From NCBI GenBank assembly GCA_949288625.1, contig CASEKZ010000085.1:1-23700 (forward strand): a DNA stretch of 23,700 bases, written 5' to 3'. This DNA comes from an uncultured bacterium (lineage in GTDB: Bacteria; Bacillota_I; Bacilli_A; RF39; UBA660). The notes under the pieces were generated by a model. The model was not told where the DNA came from. It worked only from the letters and a program-made list of their open reading frames with translations, and searched no databases. The position numbers were made by a program, and so were the translations under genes. This document shows, one piece after another, positions 1-5,729 of the stretch. The first letter of the stretch is position 1; each line of letters starts with the position of its first letter.

Positions 1-38
1 AAAACTACTCCTATTATTATTCCTTTTTTCTTGTTCAT
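1..38 (-). CDS. 5' end of an unknown gene leaving the window
   Basis: An ATG at 38 is preceded by a strong ribosome site (GGAGGT, about 6 nt spacing) and a strong promoter. Only about 12 residues are visible: M-N-K-K-K followed by the hydrophobic run GIIIGVV. A basic start followed by a hydrophobic run suggests a signal peptide or N-terminal membrane anchor. The product cannot be named. Confidence that a gene starts here is good because promoter, ribosome site and start codon agree. Confidence 0.6.
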   Translation of the reverse strand, partial: MNKKKGIIIGVV

Positions 39-70
39 AAGTTACCTCCACTACTATTTTTTACATGTTT

Positions 71-99
71 ATAATATCATATACCCCCACCCCGGTCAA
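71..99 (-). promoter_or_regulatory. sigma-A promoter with extended -10 and G-rich spacer
   Basis: The -35 TTGACC (complement of 94-99) and -10 TATTAT (complement of 71-76) are separated by 17 nt. The spacer ends in TGA, giving an extended -10. The spacer also contains an almost pure G run (GGGGTGGGGG, complement of 83-92), which is very unusual in such A+T-rich DNA. It drives the gene starting at 38, with a leader of about 26 nt. Confidence 0.7.
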
Positions 100-138
100 T
101 ATTTTTATCAATTATGGAAAACAAAACATAAATAAACT

Positions 139-1113
139 TTAATACATTATAAGAGTTAGCATTGCTGCCAGAAAGTTTTGAATAAAATGCATTGAAATTG
201 AAACAAAAATATTATTTGTATCATAATATGCTTTAGCTAAACACATACCTAATGTTGCGTACTGAAACACGTAAATTATGTTACTAATTGAGGTTAAATC
301 ATTAACAACATGTAATGCTCCAAAAACAAAACCACTAATAATAATAAAAGCTATTTTATTATTAAACAGTTTAGAAAATGACAACCTAAAAACCGTCTCT
401 TCCGTTATGGGGGCATAAATACATGATAAAATAACCGTTATTAAAGGAATTTTAGTAAACATTACGTTAATTGTCTCTTGATTAGATGATACACCCTCAC
501 CATTTATCAAAACAATTGGAATAGCAACTAAAAACATTATTCCAAGCATAATAAAATATCTTTTTATTATAAATGGTAAATAAACCTTAATGTTTTTAAT
601 AAAAACTTTAAAATCAGAAGACAATTCTTTATAATATAATAGTAATATACTAATTAATATAACTACGTAAATAACGTATGAAGGTATCTTATTAAAGAAA
701 CTAAGCTTTGGCAATAAAGATATAATTAAAACAAAACAAATAACCGTAACTACCGATTTTATTATGTCTATTTTAGATGCTTTAACACGTTTTATTTTTG
801 GTAAGTTACTTTCCTTTTTATCTTTTAAAGAAGACAGGAAAACAAAACCTAAAACACCAGGTATTATCGGCTCTAAAAACAGCCATATACTACATATCCA
901 TATTTTTAAATTATTTTCTTTTAAATAAGAAATATCTTTTTTAGATTCTTTATATAACAAATAAGTAAAGTAAGCACTTATCAAAAGCATGAAAACACTA
1001 GGTGCGTATCCATAAGTATTAACCTTATTAATAGAATAATAAATAAGTGTTACAACAATATAAATAATCTCTAATAAACAAGCAATTTTTAGATATATTC
1101 TTTTATCTTTCAT
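139..1113 (-). CDS. CPBP-family intramembrane glutamic protease (Abi/CAAX-like)
   Basis: Polytopic membrane protein of 324 aa with about eight hydrophobic segments. The last third carries the three CPBP motifs: EETVFR (EExxxR) near residues 238-243, FGALH with its His near 268, and HFIQN (HxxxN) near 309-313. These are the active-site residues of the Rce1/CPBP family, which in bacteria is linked to bacteriocin immunity, prenyl-protein-like processing or membrane signalling; the substrate here is unknown. I chose the ATG at 1113 because GGAGG lies 4 nt upstream; an upstream in-frame TTG at 1134 would place that ribosome site inside the gene. No clear terminator follows the stop. The N-terminal half is not recognisable beyond membrane helices. 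Confidence 0.85.
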   Translation of the reverse strand: MKDKRIYLKIACLLEIIYIVVTLIYYSINKVNTYGYAPSVFMLLISAYFTYLLYKESKKDISYLKENNLKIWICSIWLFLEPIIPGVLGFVFLSSLKDKKESNLPKIKRVKASKIDIIKSVVTVICFVLIISLLPKLSFFNKIPSYVIYVVILISILLLYYKELSSDFKVFIKNIKVYLPFIIKRYFIMLGIMFLVAIPIVLINGEGVSSNQETINVMFTKIPLITVILSCIYAPITEETVFRLSFSKLFNNKIAFIIISGFVFGALHVVNDLTSISNIIYVFQYATLGMCLAKAYYDTNNIFVSISMHFIQNFLAAMLTLIMY

Positions 1114-1173
1114 GTTTCCTCCAACTTTTAACAATTAAAATGTATATCTTCGTTAATGTTTTTTTCAGCCTTT

Positions 1174-1280
1174 TTAAACATCTTTTAATTTATATCTATA
1201 AAATGTTAATAATGCTAAAATAAAAACTACACACCAGCTAAAAATCCAAAAATCATGGTAATTAATCTTTCATACCTCAT
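1174..1280 (-). pseudogene. tiny one-TM ORF split by a -1 frame change
   Basis: An ATG at 1280 with ribosome site AGAGGT starts a 17-residue frame (MRYERLITMIFGFLAGV) ending in TAG at 1229-1227. The frame one base over continues as a hydrophobic segment (FSWCVVFILALLTFYRYK) ending in TAA at 1176-1174. Joining them at the run of five T (complement of 1248-1252) would give one 35-aa single-pass membrane protein. A lone one-base deletion, a programmed -1 slip, or chance could all explain this. Alternatively, the second frame might start at an ATT behind GAGGT. An extended -10 TGTTATACT lies just upstream (complement of 1300-1308). Confidence 0.25.
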
Positions 1281-1312
1281 TTTATTACCTCTTATAACTA
1301 GTATAACATAAT

Positions 1313-1549
1313 TCATGAATTTCTACTAATTAAAATAACGTCAGTTCCTATTTTCTTTATTTGAGACCAAGTAATTGATACTTCATCCCCTCCCCTTAAC
1401 ATACCAATTAATCCTTTTTTATCATTAACAATCATTTTTAAAATATTACCGGTATCATTTGATATTTCAACGTCTATTACGTTGCCTACTTTTTCTCCGG
1501 TTAAAATATCAACCACATCCTTATTCTGTAAATCTGATAAGCGCACCAT
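1313..1549 (-). CDS. YlmC/YmxH-family PRC-barrel sporulation protein
   Basis: Small 78-aa PRC-barrel-like protein. The opening MVRLSDLQNKDVVDILTG and the pattern of alternating strands ending in TDVILI match the YlmC/YmxH family, whose members are encoded beside sigG or in the ylm cluster of spore formers and are mostly of unknown biochemical role. I chose the ATG at 1549; an in-frame ATG at 1558 exists, but GGTGAT lies just upstream of the inner one. The gene is divergent from sigG across roughly 70 to 80 nt. The stop TGA lies within a perfect 12-bp palindrome, AATTCATGAATT (1310-1321), which may be incidental. Confidence 0.8.
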   Translation of the reverse strand: MVRLSDLQNKDVVDILTGEKVGNVIDVEISNDTGNILKMIVNDKKGLIGMLRGGDEVSITWSQIKKIGTDVILISRNS

Positions 1550-1577
1550 AATCACCATTTAATTATATGTACTAATT

Positions 1578-1607
1578 GTATAAAAAAACACTTTTTAGAA
1601 CATTACA
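1578..1607 (+). promoter_or_regulatory. probable forespore (SigG/SigF-type) promoter of sigG
   Basis: GTATA at 1578-1582 and CATTACA at 1601-1607 are separated by 18 nt. Compared with the SigG consensus GHATR-N18-CATNHTA, only one position differs. SigF and SigG recognise overlapping sequences, so either would fit; in B. subtilis sigG is read by both. The predicted start would leave a leader of only about 8-17 nt. This is inference from pattern matching. Confidence 0.5.
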
Positions 1608-1621
1608 AAAAATAGAAAGGT

Positions 1622-2407
1622 GTGAGTCTTATAGCTAAGCATAAAGTAGAAATTACCGGAATTAACACTAGTAGCATCAAAGTATTAACTGAAGAAGAAA
1701 AAAAGGACTTATTTATAAAACTTAAAAATGGTGATAAAAAAGCAAGAGATAAACTTGCCGAAGGAAACTTAAAATTGGTACTTTCAATTCTAAAAAAATA
1801 CCAAAACCGAACCGATAACATGGACGATTTATTTCAAATTGGATGCGTAGGGTTAATGAAAGCAATTGACAATTTTGATTTATCACATAACGTTAGATTC
1901 TCAACATATGCGGTACCCCTTATTTTAGGTGAAATAAGACGATACCTAAGGGACAATAGCAACCTTAGAATATCACGCAGCGTAAAAGATTTAGCATATA
2001 AAATACTAAAATTAAAAGAAGAACACTTCATGATGACTGGTCGTGAATTAAGTAACGAAGACGTAGCTAAAAAACTAGGTACAGATGAAATTGAAGTAAT
2101 CATCGCACTTGATGCAATGCGTGATCCGGTTAGCATGTTTGAACCAATATATAACAACGGAGGCGAAACGATTTACCTTGAAGATCAAATTGAATCAAAA
2201 AAAGATAAAAGTACCAACTGGGACATCGTAATTTCATTAAACGATGCCATAAAAGAACTTAAAGGAAAAGAAAAAAGAATAATAACAGATAGGTATTTAT
2301 TTGGCAAAACACAAATGGAAATAGCAGAAGAAATTGGAATATCACAAGCACAAGTATCTAGGTTAGAAAAAGGCGGAATTGAAAACATAAAAAAGAAATT
2401 AATGTGA
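1622..2407 (+). CDS. sigG: RNA polymerase sporulation sigma factor SigG
   Basis: Forespore-specific late sporulation sigma factor that directs RNA polymerase to genes for spore maturation. The sequence holds nearly invariant SigG blocks: the N-terminal KVEITGINTS, region 2 with DDLFQIGCVGLMKAIDNFDL and SHNVRFSTYAVP, the GEIRRYLRDN block, DPVSMFEPIYN, and the region 4 helix-turn-helix ending GISQAQVSRLEK. Counted from a GTG at 1622 it has 261 aa. That GTG sits only one base after the ribosome site AGAAAGG, so initiation there is doubtful. An ATA at 1631 would give 258 aa, correct spacing, and an N-terminus (xxxxKVEI) in exact register with B. subtilis SigG. The upstream promoter looks SigG/SigF-like. 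The gene is followed at once by a separate sigma-A promoter. Confidence 0.95.
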   Translation: MSLIAKHKVEITGINTSSIKVLTEEEKKDLFIKLKNGDKKARDKLAEGNLKLVLSILKKYQNRTDNMDDLFQIGCVGLMKAIDNFDLSHNVRFSTYAVPLILGEIRRYLRDNSNLRISRSVKDLAYKILKLKEEHFMMTGRELSNEDVAKKLGTDEIEVIIALDAMRDPVSMFEPIYNNGGETIYLEDQIESKKDKSTNWDIVISLNDAIKELKGKEKRIITDRYLFGKTQMEIAEEIGISQAQVSRLEKGGIENIKKKLM

Positions 2408-2436
2408 TTGACATAAAACATTTTAATCATTATAAT
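2408..2436 (+). promoter_or_regulatory. perfect-consensus sigma-A promoter
   Basis: TTGACA at 2408-2413 and TATAAT at 2431-2436 with exactly 17 nt between: a full match to the housekeeping consensus, starting one base after the sigG stop codon. It lacks the TGn extension found at most other promoters here. Transcription would start near 2443, leaving a leader of about 13 nt before the ATG at 2456. Confidence 0.85.
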
Positions 2437-2455
2437 AACCCTAGGAAGTGATAAT

Positions 2456-2761
2456 ATGTTTAAAGATGATGAAATGGGATTGGATATATACATAAAATAT
2501 GATCAATTAGTTAGGTTATTTAAAGATAAACATACAGCATCTTCGAAACTAAATGAATTAAAAGAATTTTTACAATATTTTAATAATTGCTATGAAAGAT
2601 TTAACAATGAAGAAAAGAAATTAATAAAAAACGTTATTATGATTGCAGAAGGAATCATAAATAACGTTAATAATAGATATAAATATGTTCAAGAAAGACT
2701 TAGTGAATGCATAATGCTAGTTAACGAAATAAAAAACAAACAAAAAGGGCCTACAAAGTAA
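2456..2761 (+). CDS. unknown 101-aa helical protein downstream of sigG
   Basis: I do not recognise this protein. It is soluble, charged and almost wholly helical by composition: heptad-like Leu/Ile spacing, no signal peptide, no membrane segment, and two Cys residues (about 50 and 86). Lys/Glu/Asn dominate. The ATG is preceded by AGGAAGTGAT. Although it follows sigG by only 48 nt, it has its own consensus sigma-A promoter and its own terminator, so it is likely a strongly expressed vegetative monocistronic gene, not part of the sporulation transcript. A small regulatory or coiled-coil scaffold protein is possible; this is a guess. Confidence 0.7.
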   Translation: MFKDDEMGLDIYIKYDQLVRLFKDKHTASSKLNELKEFLQYFNNCYERFNNEEKKLIKNVIMIAEGIINNVNNRYKYVQERLSECIMLVNEIKNKQKGPTK

Positions 2762-2768
2762 GCTCTTT
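2744..2768 (+). terminator. intrinsic terminator containing the stop codon of the 101-aa gene
   Basis: AAAGGGC (2744-2750) pairs with GCTCTTT (2762-2768) with one G-T pair. Inside, after one mismatch, TAC pairs with GTA around an AAA loop. TTTTATTT follows. The stop TAA (2759-2761) is inside the hairpin. Confidence 0.7.
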
Positions 2769-2771
2769 TAT

Positions 2772-2845
2772 TTGTGGTATAAAGGAGTAAGTAGTGTTTT
2801 TTTGAGTGTATAAGTAGTAGTTAGAAGTACCACAATTCTAACTAC
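2772..2845. other. structured intergenic element with two competing helices
   Basis: The gap between the converging 101-aa gene and kinase gene holds a perfect 10-bp inverted repeat: GTAGTTAGAA (2817-2826) and TTCTAACTAC (2836-2845) around a 9-nt loop, GTACCACAA. Eight of the nine loop bases are the exact reverse complement of TTGTGGTA at 2772-2779, extendable by a G-T pair. No U-tract follows the hairpin on either strand, so it does not look like a standard terminator. AAAGGAG (2781-2787) and a run of seven T (2798-2803 region) lie between the partners. No convincing ORF is present. Confidence 0.45.
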
Positions 2846-2906
2846 AATCTAATTATATATAATAAATATTAAATTTTTATGTTAAAATTATTAAATGTTA
2901 TTAAAA

Positions 2907-4190
2907 CTATGCACTAGGAATAATAAAAATAATACTTAATCCCCCAATATCATTATTTTCAGCGTATATTGTTCCGCTATGAGCACTTATTATTTGTTTA
3001 CATATTGAAAGACCTAAACCAGATATCTTCCTTGAAGGATCGGTTGTGTATAATGGTTCAAAAATCTTCTTAAGGTCGCTTTCATTTGGTATTCCACCTG
3101 CATTATCCAAAATCTCAAACTTTATCTTTCCGTTTTTATATTGAATATCAACGTTAATTACACCAGCTTTATTTTTAAAGTGAGTAACACTATTTGTTAT
3201 TATGTTACTAAACACCCTTTTTAACTTTATGATATCAACACACACATGTTTATTATCACAGCTATTATTTATTTTAAGAATAATATTTTTATCTTTTAAT
3301 TCTTCTTGAAAATCCTTTTTTATACCATCACATATATCATTAATACTTATGACCTCAAGTTTAAGAGTTTCCTTAATATTACAGCTTTGATAATCATCAA
3401 ACTCTTCTAATATTCCCTTCATCAAAAGCGCCTTATTATATATTTTATTAACGTAATTTTTCTTTTTATCATTTGGTAAATCATTATTCTTAAGCCGGTC
3501 AGCATAACCTATAACCGAGGTAAGCGGTGTTTTAATGTCATGAGAAATTGATGCAATAATTTGATTTTGGTATTCCTTTTCAATTTCTAGTGAATCAACC
3601 ATATCAACGAACGTATTTTGAATCTTTTGCATTTTCTTTGGCATCTTTCTTTTAAACGGCCTTTTACCATACTTATAATCATTCATATCATTGGTAATCG
3701 TCTCAATTGGATCAATTAGCTTTTTAGAACTTATTAAAAAGGCGATTATAACAAACGTAGAAACTAATATTATTTCATAAACGATAAAGTTTCTTATGAA
3801 TCTCATTCCTGGCAATATTGATATTTTAGAGTACGTAAGTTCATATTCATCATCTTCAATATAAACTATCATAGTAGATGAAAAAAGCTTATTAAGGTCT
3901 TTTTTGTTAGTATAAACAACGTTTCCTTCATCATCTTTTAAAGAAACATATCCACCATGATTCTGCATATATAAATCAATTTCATTTAGAGCTTCATTAA
4001 TTGTTTTATCTTCTATTACTTTTGAAATAGAATATAAATTTTCAAAATTCTGGTTTTTTGCACCTGTTATATCTGAAAAAATTTTATCTGATAAATAAAA
4101 ATTATAATAAGAAAAAAGAAGTCCTGAGTTAATTGCAAGCAATATTATTACAAATAAAAGGGTTATTGTTTTTGATTTTACTTTTTTCAT
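2907..4190 (-). CDS. membrane sensor histidine kinase (PhoR/ResE-like architecture)
   Basis: 427 aa. Order of parts: TM1 at about 9-30; a roughly 105-residue extracellular sensor region; TM2 at about 134-154; a HAMP-like linker; a HisKA dimerisation domain with the phospho-acceptor motif SISHDIKTPL (His217); and a HATPase_c domain with N-box NIITNSVTH (329-337), G1 DNAGGIP (362-368), F box FEPLYTTDP (377-385) and G2 GLGLSI (391-396). All catalytic motifs are intact. The start ATG lies 2 nt after the stop of the upstream response regulator, so the two are co-transcribed and presumably translationally coupled. The external signal cannot be told from sequence. No recognisable terminator follows. 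Confidence 0.93.
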   Translation of the reverse strand: MKKVKSKTITLLFVIILLAINSGLLFSYYNFYLSDKIFSDITGAKNQNFENLYSISKVIEDKTINEALNEIDLYMQNHGGYVSLKDDEGNVVYTNKKDLNKLFSSTMIVYIEDDEYELTYSKISILPGMRFIRNFIVYEIILVSTFVIIAFLISSKKLIDPIETITNDMNDYKYGKRPFKRKMPKKMQKIQNTFVDMVDSLEIEKEYQNQIIASISHDIKTPLTSVIGYADRLKNNDLPNDKKKNYVNKIYNKALLMKGILEEFDDYQSCNIKETLKLEVISINDICDGIKKDFQEELKDKNIILKINNSCDNKHVCVDIIKLKRVFSNIITNSVTHFKNKAGVINVDIQYKNGKIKFEILDNAGGIPNESDLKKIFEPLYTTDPSRKISGLGLSICKQIISAHSGTIYAENNDIGGLSIIFIIPSA

Positions 4191-4192
4191 TT

Positions 4193-4867
4193 TTATCCTC
4201 TAATGAACTTATAGCCCATACCCCATATTGTTTTTATGTATTTTTCATCATTATCAAGCTTGTTTCTTAAACTCTTAATATTAACGGCAACAGTACCAAT
4301 ATCACCATAATTATTCTTCCATACACTTTGATAAATTTGTTCTTTAGACAAAACTATTCCAGCATTTTCCATCAAGTATGATAAAAGCTCAAATTCCTTT
4401 GTTGATAACGATATTAATTCATCATTTTTATAAACCTCAAAACTTTCTTTATTAAGTTTTATCTCTCCTATTTCAATTATGTTGTTTTTCTTCTTATTAT
4501 CAATTCTTTCTTCCCTTCTTAAATGGGCTTTTACTCTTGCCACTAGCTCTTCATTAATAAATGGTTTAGTTATGTAATCATCAGCTCCAACCTCAAAACC
4601 AACAAGCTTTGATGAAAGAGTGTTTTTAGCAGTTACAAAAATAATTGGACAAGAAGTAATACTCCTAATCGTTGCACAAACCTCAGTACCAGACAAATCA
4701 GGCATCATAACATCTAATAAAATAAGGTCATAACAATCGTTTTTAACAGCGTTAATTGCATCAACACCACTATTCTTAATCGTTGTTTGATATCCTTCGT
4801 CCTCCAATATATCAGAAATTAATTCTGCAATATCATTCTCATCATCAACAATAAGTATTTTTTCCAT
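4193..4867 (-). CDS. OmpR/PhoB-family response regulator
   Basis: 224 aa with the receiver domain at 1-115 and a winged-helix DNA-binding domain at about 128-224. The receiver shows the acidic pair D8/D9, phospho-acceptor D52 (LLDVMMPD), switch T79 and K101 (DYITKPF). The C-terminal half carries the OmpR-type pattern with the recognition-helix segment TVAVNIKSLRNKL. It is the DNA-binding partner of the adjacent kinase. The ribosome site AAGGTGAT precedes the ATG. Its own promoter lies at 4891-4919. The regulon is unknown; the neighbouring small RNA and pilin are candidates only by position. Confidence 0.94.
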   Translation of the reverse strand: MEKILIVDDENDIAELISDILEDEGYQTTIKNSGVDAINAVKNDCYDLILLDVMMPDLSGTEVCATIRSITSCPIIFVTAKNTLSSKLVGFEVGADDYITKPFINEELVARVKAHLRREERIDNKKKNNIIEIGEIKLNKESFEVYKNDELISLSTKEFELLSYLMENAGIVLSKEQIYQSVWKNNYGDIGTVAVNIKSLRNKLDNDEKYIKTIWGMGYKFIRG

Positions 4868-4890
4868 TATAAATCACCTTCATTAACATT

Positions 4891-4919
4891 ATTATAACAT
4901 CATAAAACATAACTTTAAA
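4891..4919 (-). promoter_or_regulatory. promoter of the two-component operon
   Basis: Extended -10 TGTTATAAT (complement of 4891-4899) with a weak -35 TTTAAA (4914-4919) and 17-nt spacing. The weak -35 with a strong extended -10 is typical of activator-tunable or extended -10-dependent promoters. Confidence 0.6.
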
Positions 4920-4931
4920 TTAAAAATTATT

Positions 4932-4962
4932 AAAAAAAGCAATCCCAAACCACAGGATTGCT
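4932..4962 (-). terminator. intrinsic terminator of the small RNA
   Basis: AGCAATCC/GGATTGCT, 8 bp (4938-4945 with 4955-4962), 9-nt loop, then seven U on the minus strand (4932-4938). It is the only terminator in the window not overlapping a stop codon. Confidence 0.85.
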
Positions 4963-5049
4963 AATACTACCACCAACTACAATACTACGTAATTGGTTTA
5001 CTACAAATACTGCCATTTACTTCATCAGCTACAAACCTCATAGCTGATA
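4932..5049 (-). ncRNA. candidate small RNA with three hairpins, own promoter and terminator
   Basis: A transcript starting near 5048 would fold into three stems. Hairpin 1: 5041-5048 with 5024-5031, 8 bp, loop TGAGGTTTG. Hairpin 2: 4989-4997 with 4972-4980, 9 bp including one G-U, loop GTAGTATT. Hairpin 3: 4955-4962 with 4938-4945, 8 bp, loop TGTGGTTTG, followed by seven U. Between hairpins 1 and 2 is a 26-nt open stretch. Loops 1 and 3 differ at only one base. No ribosome site precedes any ATG; the ATG at 5056 overlaps the -10 box, and the only longer frame left (18 codons from within hairpin 1) lacks a ribosome site. No known RNA family is recognised. Confidence 0.6.
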
Positions 5050-5054
5050 CATAC

Positions 5055-5083
5055 ATGATATCACAACCGACTTATTTTGACAA
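5055..5083 (-). promoter_or_regulatory. promoter of the candidate small RNA
   Basis: -35 TTGTCA (complement of 5078-5083), 17-nt spacer ending in TGA (extended -10), and -10 TATCAT (complement of 5055-5060). It lies directly downstream of the pilin terminator, so the segment 4932-5049 is an independent transcription unit. Confidence 0.7.
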
Positions 5084-5100
5084 TACTTTTATATCAAAAA

Positions 5101-5117
5101 AAGACCTTTTTGGTCTT
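5101..5117 (-). terminator. intrinsic terminator overlapping the pilin stop codon
   Basis: AAGACC/GGTCTT with a 5-nt A loop on the RNA, followed by a U run (complement of 5096-5102). The stop TAA occupies 5118-5116, partly inside the stem. Confidence 0.8.
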
Positions 5118-5310
5118 ACTTACAAGTTCCTTCTCCTGGGTTATCGCCTTTTTGGTATGTTTCACCTACTAACTCACACGATGTTTTCGTAATCGAATCT
5201 TTTAAGTAACCACCAAATACCTTTATTAAACTAACGGCAATAACGGTAACAAGTGCAATAATCAAAACATATTCTACTAATGCTTGACCATTTCTATTCA
5301 TTTTTCTCAT
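5116..5310 (-). CDS. Flp-type pilin/prepilin-like protein
   Basis: 64 aa. A short basic leader (MRKMNRNG) ends in Gly8, followed by QALVEYVLII with Glu at +5 of the mature protein: the class of prepilin peptidase site used by Flp/Tad pilins. A hydrophobic helix spans about 10-30. Unlike ordinary Flp pilins, which end soon after the helix, this one has a hydrophilic tail of about 25 residues with two cysteines (45 and 63) that could form a disulfide. The ribosome site GAGGTG precedes the ATG at 5310. It is a single-gene transcription unit; no prepilin peptidase, ATPase or other Tad gene is in the window. Confidence 0.8.
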   Translation of the reverse strand: MRKMNRNGQALVEYVLIIALVTVIAVSLIKVFGGYLKDSITKTSCELVGETYQKGDNPGEGTCK

Positions 5311-5339
5311 ATTCTAACACCTCATATTATACTAACATT

Positions 5340-5369
5340 AGTTTATCATTTAACACGTTGTTTTGTCAA
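5340..5369 (-). promoter_or_regulatory. promoter of the pilin gene
   Basis: -35 TTGACA (complement of 5364-5369), 18-nt spacer ending in TGA, and -10 TAAACT (complement of 5340-5345). A TATAAT closer to the ATG is less likely since its transcript would start inside the ribosome site. Confidence 0.6.
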
Positions 5370-5377
5370 TCAATTTT

Positions 5378-5390
5378 ATCGTGATACGAT
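5378..5390. promoter_or_regulatory. inverted repeat between divergent promoters, possible operator
   Basis: ATCGT-gat-ACGAT, a perfect 5-bp inverted repeat, lies about 8 nt from the -35 boxes on both sides (5369 on the minus strand, 5398 on the plus). Its placement suits a shared regulator of the pilin and DUF192 genes, but the repeat is short. Confidence 0.3.
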
Positions 5391-5397
5391 CTTATGG

Positions 5398-5426
5398 TTT
5401 ACATGTTTCTTTTAAAATGATATGAT
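5398..5426 (+). promoter_or_regulatory. promoter of the DUF192 gene
   Basis: TTTACA (5398-5403), 17-nt spacer ending in TGA, TATGAT (5421-5426). The predicted leader is only about 9-10 nt, just enough for the GGTGAT ribosome site. Confidence 0.65.
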
Positions 5427-5441
5427 TTACTTGGTGATACA

Positions 5442-5717
5442 ATGCTTAAATTTAAGAACGTAAACATAAAAGTTGCTAATACATTTAAAGACAGATTAAT
5501 TGGATTAATGTTTAAAAAAGAAATTAAATTTGGCTTATTATTCAAAAACTGTAAAAGTATTCATACGTTTTTTATGTTAAAAGAAATAGACGTTGTTGCA
5601 ACTGATAAAAAAGATAACATAATAAAAACATACAAAGATGTTAAACCAGGGCGAATACTAATAGCTCCTAAAAACACTAAAAATATATATGAATTACCAA
5701 AAGGCACCTTAAAATAG
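5442..5717 (+). CDS. short DUF192-family protein
   Basis: 91 aa. Family hallmarks are visible in order: the N-terminal VANTFKDRLIGLMFKKE block (compare T-x-x-x-R-x-x-G-L-M), LLF, the SIHTFFMLKEIDVVATD block (usual F-W-M-x-x-T-x-x-P-L-D), VKPGRI and YELPKGTLK. DUF192 proteins are small beta-barrel domains, usually exported or envelope-associated, of unclear role. This copy has no signal peptide and ends right after the ELP-G motif, lacking the usual closing 'G-x-x-x-G-D' strand; the terminator hairpin starts exactly there. Truncation or simply a compact version are both possible. Confidence 0.8.
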   Translation: MLKFKNVNIKVANTFKDRLIGLMFKKEIKFGLLFKNCKSIHTFFMLKEIDVVATDKKDNIIKTYKDVKPGRILIAPKNTKNIYELPKGTLK

Positions 5718-5727
5718 TGCCTTTTTT
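5699..5727 (+). terminator. intrinsic terminator containing the DUF192 stop codon
   Basis: AAAAGGCAC (5699-5707) pairs perfectly with GTGCCTTTT (5717-5725), loop of 9 nt holding the stop TAG (5715-5717). Six T follow the stem core. It faces the sortase gene ending at 5730 and may also stop that transcript, though the U-tract on that strand is short. Confidence 0.85.
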
Positions 5728-5729
5728 AT

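Noticed and set aside
1310..1321. Perfect palindrome AATTCATGAATT at the ymxH-like stop codon
   Set aside because: Short, A+T-rich, no U-tract, and expected by chance at this composition.
1834..2157. Antisense ORF opposite sigG
   Set aside because: It mirrors a highly conserved sigma factor and has no ribosome site or recognisable motifs.
5002..5056. Short peptide frame from ATG at 5056 (23 codons) or 5041 (18 codons) inside the small RNA region
   Set aside because: The first ATG overlaps the -10 box, so it would not be in the transcript. The second lacks a ribosome site and lies in a hairpin.
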